Source: Bryobacterales bacterium (GTDB lineage: Bacteria; Acidobacteriota; Terriglobia; Bryobacterales; Bryobacteraceae). From it: a DNA stretch of 64,000 bases. The stretch lies in contig JADKID010000038.1 in NCBI GenBank assembly GCA_016721425.1, positions 248,001 to 312,000 of the forward strand, written 5' to 3'. Each line of letters starts with the position of its first letter. The stretch's first letter is position 1. A model generated the notes under the pieces. The model saw nothing but the letters and a program-made list of their open reading frames with translations. It had not been told where the DNA came from and did not search any database. Made by a program: the position numbers and the translations under genes. Of this stretch, positions 60,932 to 64,000 are shown piece by piece.

Positions 60932-62278
60932 ATGGCTGCTCCCACGCCGGGGCCGATAAACCGGCAACGACAAAGTACTCAGTCCGACGCGCTGACCGGG
61001 TTGATGCGCGGCGGTGAGTTTACGGTACAGATGGAGCGCATGATCGGCGAATATCCGGGAGTGCCGATGGCCGTGCTGGTGTTGGGGTTGGACCGTTTCC
61101 GGCACATCAACGAGTTGCTGGGATACGGAGCTGGCGACGAAGCGATCCGGGAGGCGGCGGCGCGACTCAGCACATGGGCGCCTTTCGGCACGACGCTGGG
61201 GCGTTTGGGCGGGGATCAGTTTGCGGCGTTTCTGCCGGAGTGTGAGCAGGCGTACGCCGCGCTGTTGGCGGGCTCGTTGATTGAACTTCTGCACTCGCCG
61301 GCGGCTGTGGGGCAGCGGGAGATCTTTCTCTCGGCGAGCATCGGTCTGAGCCAGTATCCGGAGGACGGACAATCGGCGGGGGAGCTGCTGCGCGGAGCGG
61401 CGCAGGCGCTGGTGCGGGCCAAGGAGAGAGGCGGCGGGGTGGTGGAAGGCTCGATCTCCAAGCGCGGGTTGTCGCCAGAGCGCCGCTATCAACTGGAACA
61501 GGCGCTGCGCAGCGCGATGGAGCGGGATGAGTTTGTGCTGCGGTATCAGCCGCAGGTGGACCGGGTGGGCCAGATATGGGGCATGGAAGCGCTGATTTCC
61601 TGGCATCACGCGGAGTTGGGGCGGGTGGATACGGAGATGTTCATCCGGCTGGCCGAGGAGATCGGGATGATCTCGGCGATTGGAGAGTGGGTGCTGTCGC
61701 GGACGTGCCGGCAGATCCGGGAGTGGCGGGACGTGGGCTTGCAGCCGCCGCGAGTGGCCGTGAACGTCTCGCCGGTGCAGTTTTCGTGTGCCGGATTCGT
61801 GGAGCGGGTACGGGGCCTGCTGGCTGAAAGTGGGATCTCCGGGGAAGCCCTGGAGCTGGAAGTGACGGAAGGGACGGTCCTGAGGGACATTGAGGAATCG
61901 GCCGCGCGGATGGTTGAATTGCGCGCGCTGGGTATTCGCATCGCGATAGACGATTTTGGGGTCGGCTATTCGCCGCTGGCGTATCTGAATCAGCTGCCGC
62001 TGGATGTGGTGAAGATAGACCGGTCTTTCATTCGCCAGATTACGCAGCCATCGGGGACTCTGCCGGTGGTGCATACCATCACGGTGCTGGCGCATCATCG
62101 TGGAATGAAGGTGGTGGCGGAGGGCGTGGAGACGGAAGAGGAGCTGGAACTGGTATACGCGACGCGGTGCGACGCCGTGCAAGGCTTCCTGATTTCGCCG
62201 CCGGTTGGGCCGGACGAGGTGGTGCGCTTGTTACTGTCGCCTGAGTTGCTGGTGCGGCAGGGTTCGGCGCTGAGGTGA
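60932..62278 (+). CDS. GGDEF-EAL domain protein, probable c-di-GMP phosphodiesterase
   Basis: About 448 residues, no membrane helix, so a soluble cyclic-di-GMP enzyme. The GGDEF domain (about 20-175) has the degenerate signature RLGGDQFAAFL (GGDQF), so cyclase activity is doubtful. The EAL domain (about 190-440) keeps the catalytic set: EALISWHH, the Asn in VAVNVSPVQF, the Glu in LELEVTEGTVL, DDFGVGYSPLAYL, the Lys in VVKIDRSFI and AEGVETEEEL. It is therefore probably a phosphodiesterase. ATG 60932 is preferred over GTG 60899, which lies within a palindrome. Confidence 0.9.
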   Translation: MAAPTPGPINRQRQSTQSDALTGLMRGGEFTVQMERMIGEYPGVPMAVLVLGLDRFRHINELLGYGAGDEAIREAAARLSTWAPFGTTLGRLGGDQFAAFLPECEQAYAALLAGSLIELLHSPAAVGQREIFLSASIGLSQYPEDGQSAGELLRGAAQALVRAKERGGGVVEGSISKRGLSPERRYQLEQALRSAMERDEFVLRYQPQVDRVGQIWGMEALISWHHAELGRVDTEMFIRLAEEIGMISAIGEWVLSRTCRQIREWRDVGLQPPRVAVNVSPVQFSCAGFVERVRGLLAESGISGEALELEVTEGTVLRDIEESAARMVELRALGIRIAIDDFGVGYSPLAYLNQLPLDVVKIDRSFIRQITQPSGTLPVVHTITVLAHHRGMKVVAEGVETEEELELVYATRCDAVQGFLISPPVGPDEVVRLLLSPELLVRQGSALR

Positions 62279-62286
62279 CGGTGAAC

Positions 62287-62292
62287 TAAAAT
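62287..62292 (+). promoter_or_regulatory. Candidate -10 box of the last gene
   Basis: TAAAAT (five of six consensus bases) ends 6 nt before the ATG at 62299; there is no ribosome site and only a weak -35 box. Confidence 0.3.
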
Positions 62293-62298
62293 TGTTCC

Positions 62299-64000
62299 AT
62301 GAGCCTTTGGCTTTGTGTTTTTCCGATCCTGATTCTGGTGGTGGGATTGAACGCCCAGGCGCAACGCGAGTTTGGAAGTTCCTTCGAGCAACTCAAGCCG
62401 CCGCAACGGCGATTGATTGAGCAACTGGTGGAGCGGTACAACCAGACGACAGGTGACAAGCTGGCTCCGTCCGCGGCCTTTGACAAGACACGGCTCTCCG
62501 TCCGGACGACGTTTGATGCAATCACTCATGCCCTGTTGACGACGCCGCTGACAGCGGCTGGGGGCGTGCCGGCGGGCACGGCCTTGGAGCTGGTGGAGGC
62601 GGTGGAGGAGGTGGCGGGCGAGATCCGCGGCGTGGGCGGTGACCGGCAGTTCCGGATGTACGTAGTGCTGAAGGCGGATGCGGTGGAGCGGCTGGCGGGC
62701 AGCGTTGAGTTTGGGCGAGGGCCGGATAACACGGTGTTTCACAAGGGGTTCCCGATTTGCTACCGCAGCAAGGGTGGGGCGCCGTCGATCCAGGTGTCGA
62801 TTGCGAGGGACGGCAAACGGGCCGACATCGATGTGGACTACCGGTCGTCTTCCATTCCCGCGTCGATGTTCAACGGTCATCTGAGAGCGGCAAATTCGGA
62901 CGTGCGGGCTGGTAATAATGCGGAACGTCATCAGGGCCGATGGCGGGGTTTTTCCAACTGGTGGACGAAGCTCTTTGCGATGGAAGGAGCGGACTCAGAA
63001 CTGGTGGCCAGACAGGAAGCCGGGCCGTCGGAACCGAAGGTGAAGGCGTCGGCGCCGCTGGCCGATGCAGTCCACGATCTGCTGAAAGCTTGGATCGTGG
63101 ATCGGGATGTGGACCGGGCGATGCCGTATTTTTCCCGTCGCAGCAACGCCTGCGTGGATGCGATCTTCGCGAAGGCGGGCAGGCCGGTGGTTGCGGGCAT
63201 GAGCCGGGTGGCGTGGCGGCAGGCGATGCAGACAACAGTGACGGCGCGCCCCGGAGCGAAGGCGATCACTGATGTGGTGCGCGGTTTGAAGCCTTGGCGG
63301 CCGGACCTGAAGGTGGTGGCGCAGAAGTACGAAGACGAATTTCTGCTTCTGAACATACCCCGTTCCGTGGTGGAGGAGAGCGATTGTGAACGGATGAACC
63401 AGGGGCTGCCTCCTATCACGCTGCGGAATTCCAACTATGGGCAGTACTATGCATCGGCGTTCCGGACCCGGACGGCGGCCGGTGCCGACGGTGTCCTATA
63501 TATGATCTGGACCAAAGAGGCGAAGTTCTGGAAAGTGGTTGCCATCACCTGGGCGGACGACGCGGATCCGGATTTCGTCAAAGTGCGCAACGCAAAGATG
63601 GCGCCGCCCATCCAGATGGAGCGCATCGCCGGCGATCCCCGGTTGGTGAAGGAGGTCACTGAGTTCTACACGGTGTGGCTGTTGAAAGGAAATGTGGCGA
63701 AGGCGATGTCGAGCGTGTCGGTGAGGGCGGCGGGGTGTGTGGATGCCCTGGCCGGCGCAGACCCGATGAAGAAGCTGGAAGAGGGCATGGCGGCGACGGT
63801 GAAGGCCGTAGGGCGGGCGCGGCGGTTGGGGGATGCCGTCAGCGCGGTGGGTACGGAGCACGAATTGCTGAAGGTGGTGACGCATCCCAACGAGAAAGCG
63901 TTTGGGCTGTTTGCGGGGCCGGAGAGTCTGGCGGCTCCATTGCTCTGCGAGACTCGGAATGAGCCGCGGATGATCGGACCGATGCCGCTGGGCGAATACG
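62299..64000 (+). CDS. Secreted protein of unknown function, 3' end missing
   Basis: The frame from ATG 62299 stays open to the end of the window (567 codons), so the gene continues beyond it. It begins with a signal peptide (LCVFPILILVVGLNAQAQ). I do not recognise the family. Residues 1-215 form one region (FGSSFEQLKPPQRRLIEQLV, FHKGFPICYRS). After a linker, two related segments follow: LLKAWIVDRDVDRAMPYFSR with NACVDAIF near residue 260, and FYTVWLLKGNVAKAMSSVSV with AGCVDALA near residue 460. This suggests an internal duplication, with a wing of about 195 residues per unit. It lies 20 bp after the EAL gene. Confidence 0.7.
   Translation, partial: MSLWLCVFPILILVVGLNAQAQREFGSSFEQLKPPQRRLIEQLVERYNQTTGDKLAPSAAFDKTRLSVRTTFDAITHALLTTPLTAAGGVPAGTALELVEAVEEVAGEIRGVGGDRQFRMYVVLKADAVERLAGSVEFGRGPDNTVFHKGFPICYRSKGGAPSIQVSIARDGKRADIDVDYRSSSIPASMFNGHLRAANSDVRAGNNAERHQGRWRGFSNWWTKLFAMEGADSELVARQEAGPSEPKVKASAPLADAVHDLLKAWIVDRDVDRAMPYFSRRSNACVDAIFAKAGRPVVAGMSRVAWRQAMQTTVTARPGAKAITDVVRGLKPWRPDLKVVAQKYEDEFLLLNIPRSVVEESDCERMNQGLPPITLRNSNYGQYYASAFRTRTAAGADGVLYMIWTKEAKFWKVVAITWADDADPDFVKVRNAKMAPPIQMERIAGDPRLVKEVTEFYTVWLLKGNVAKAMSSVSVRAAGCVDALAGADPMKKLEEGMAATVKAVGRARRLGDAVSAVGTEHELLKVVTHPNEKAFGLFAGPESLAAPLLCETRNEPRMIGPMPLGEY

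Overview
The window looks like a chromosome segment from a high-GC Acidobacteriota of the Solibacter/Bryobacter type. This rests on gene content rather than a marker gene. Several lineage-typical families occur together: an Oar-like outer-membrane receptor, a VWFA-like protein, two proteins with the Solibacter-type C-terminal domain (TIGR03437-like), PEP-CTERM proteins, a DUF1080 hydrolase, a Tat-exported Gfo/Idh/MocA oxidoreductase and an aroD-aroE fusion. lpxD and a complete tol-pal operon show a Gram-negative envelope. I see no rRNA, tRNA, CRISPR array, phage or complete insertion sequence. No gene-free stretch exceeds 300 bases; the largest gaps are about 12448-12656, 46047-46264 and 9034-9226.

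Layout. 1-7.6 kb: the end of an inward-rectifier K+ channel, a pair of M16 peptidases, an SRPBCC protein, a ribose-type sugar ABC ATPase and permease, and a Tat-exported oxidoreductase. Nearly every gene here is broken by one-base indels, mostly next to short homopolymers, which looks more like sequence error than decay. 7.6-16.9 kb: DOPA-type dioxygenase, exported O-methyltransferase, a pilin-like/PEP-CTERM hybrid, RNA helicase, GHMP sugar kinase, AsmA-like protein, sugar epimerase and SGNH hydrolase. 16.8-27.4 kb: exported proteins, mutY and uvrA back to back, DUF1080 hydrolase, a three-gene secreted TPR operon and a beta-propeller protein. 27.4-33.4 kb: a tight minus-strand operon running rsbU-like phosphatase, K+ channel, nnrDE, tsaE, AI-2E family permease. 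33.5-44.4 kb: PEP-CTERM protein, lpxD with a LOG-family gene, an operon of a short Oar-like receptor, VWFA-like and coiled-coil proteins, pcm, zinc-ribbon, ankyrin, DinB and cupin genes. 44.4-51.3 kb: recN divergent from tolQ-tolR-tolA/tonB-tolB-pal-cpoB. 51.3-64 kb: CBM9-like protein, deoC, a four-gene cassette (Ldh_2, CapK-like ligase, ATP-grasp, methyltransferase), aroDE, a Tat-tagged small protein with an amidase, a GGDEF/EAL protein and an unfinished secreted protein.

How the parts work together. The tol-pal set ties the outer membrane to the peptidoglycan and lpxD builds lipid A. uvrA, mutY and recN cover DNA repair. The sugar ABC transporter, epimerase, oxidoreductase, DUF1080 hydrolase and SGNH hydrolase fit a carbohydrate-degrading soil lifestyle. 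Many gene pairs overlap as ATGA, GTGA or TGATG, so translational coupling is common. Several genes have no Shine-Dalgarno sequence but carry a TANNNT-like box 6-9 nt before the start codon, which suggests leaderless mRNAs.
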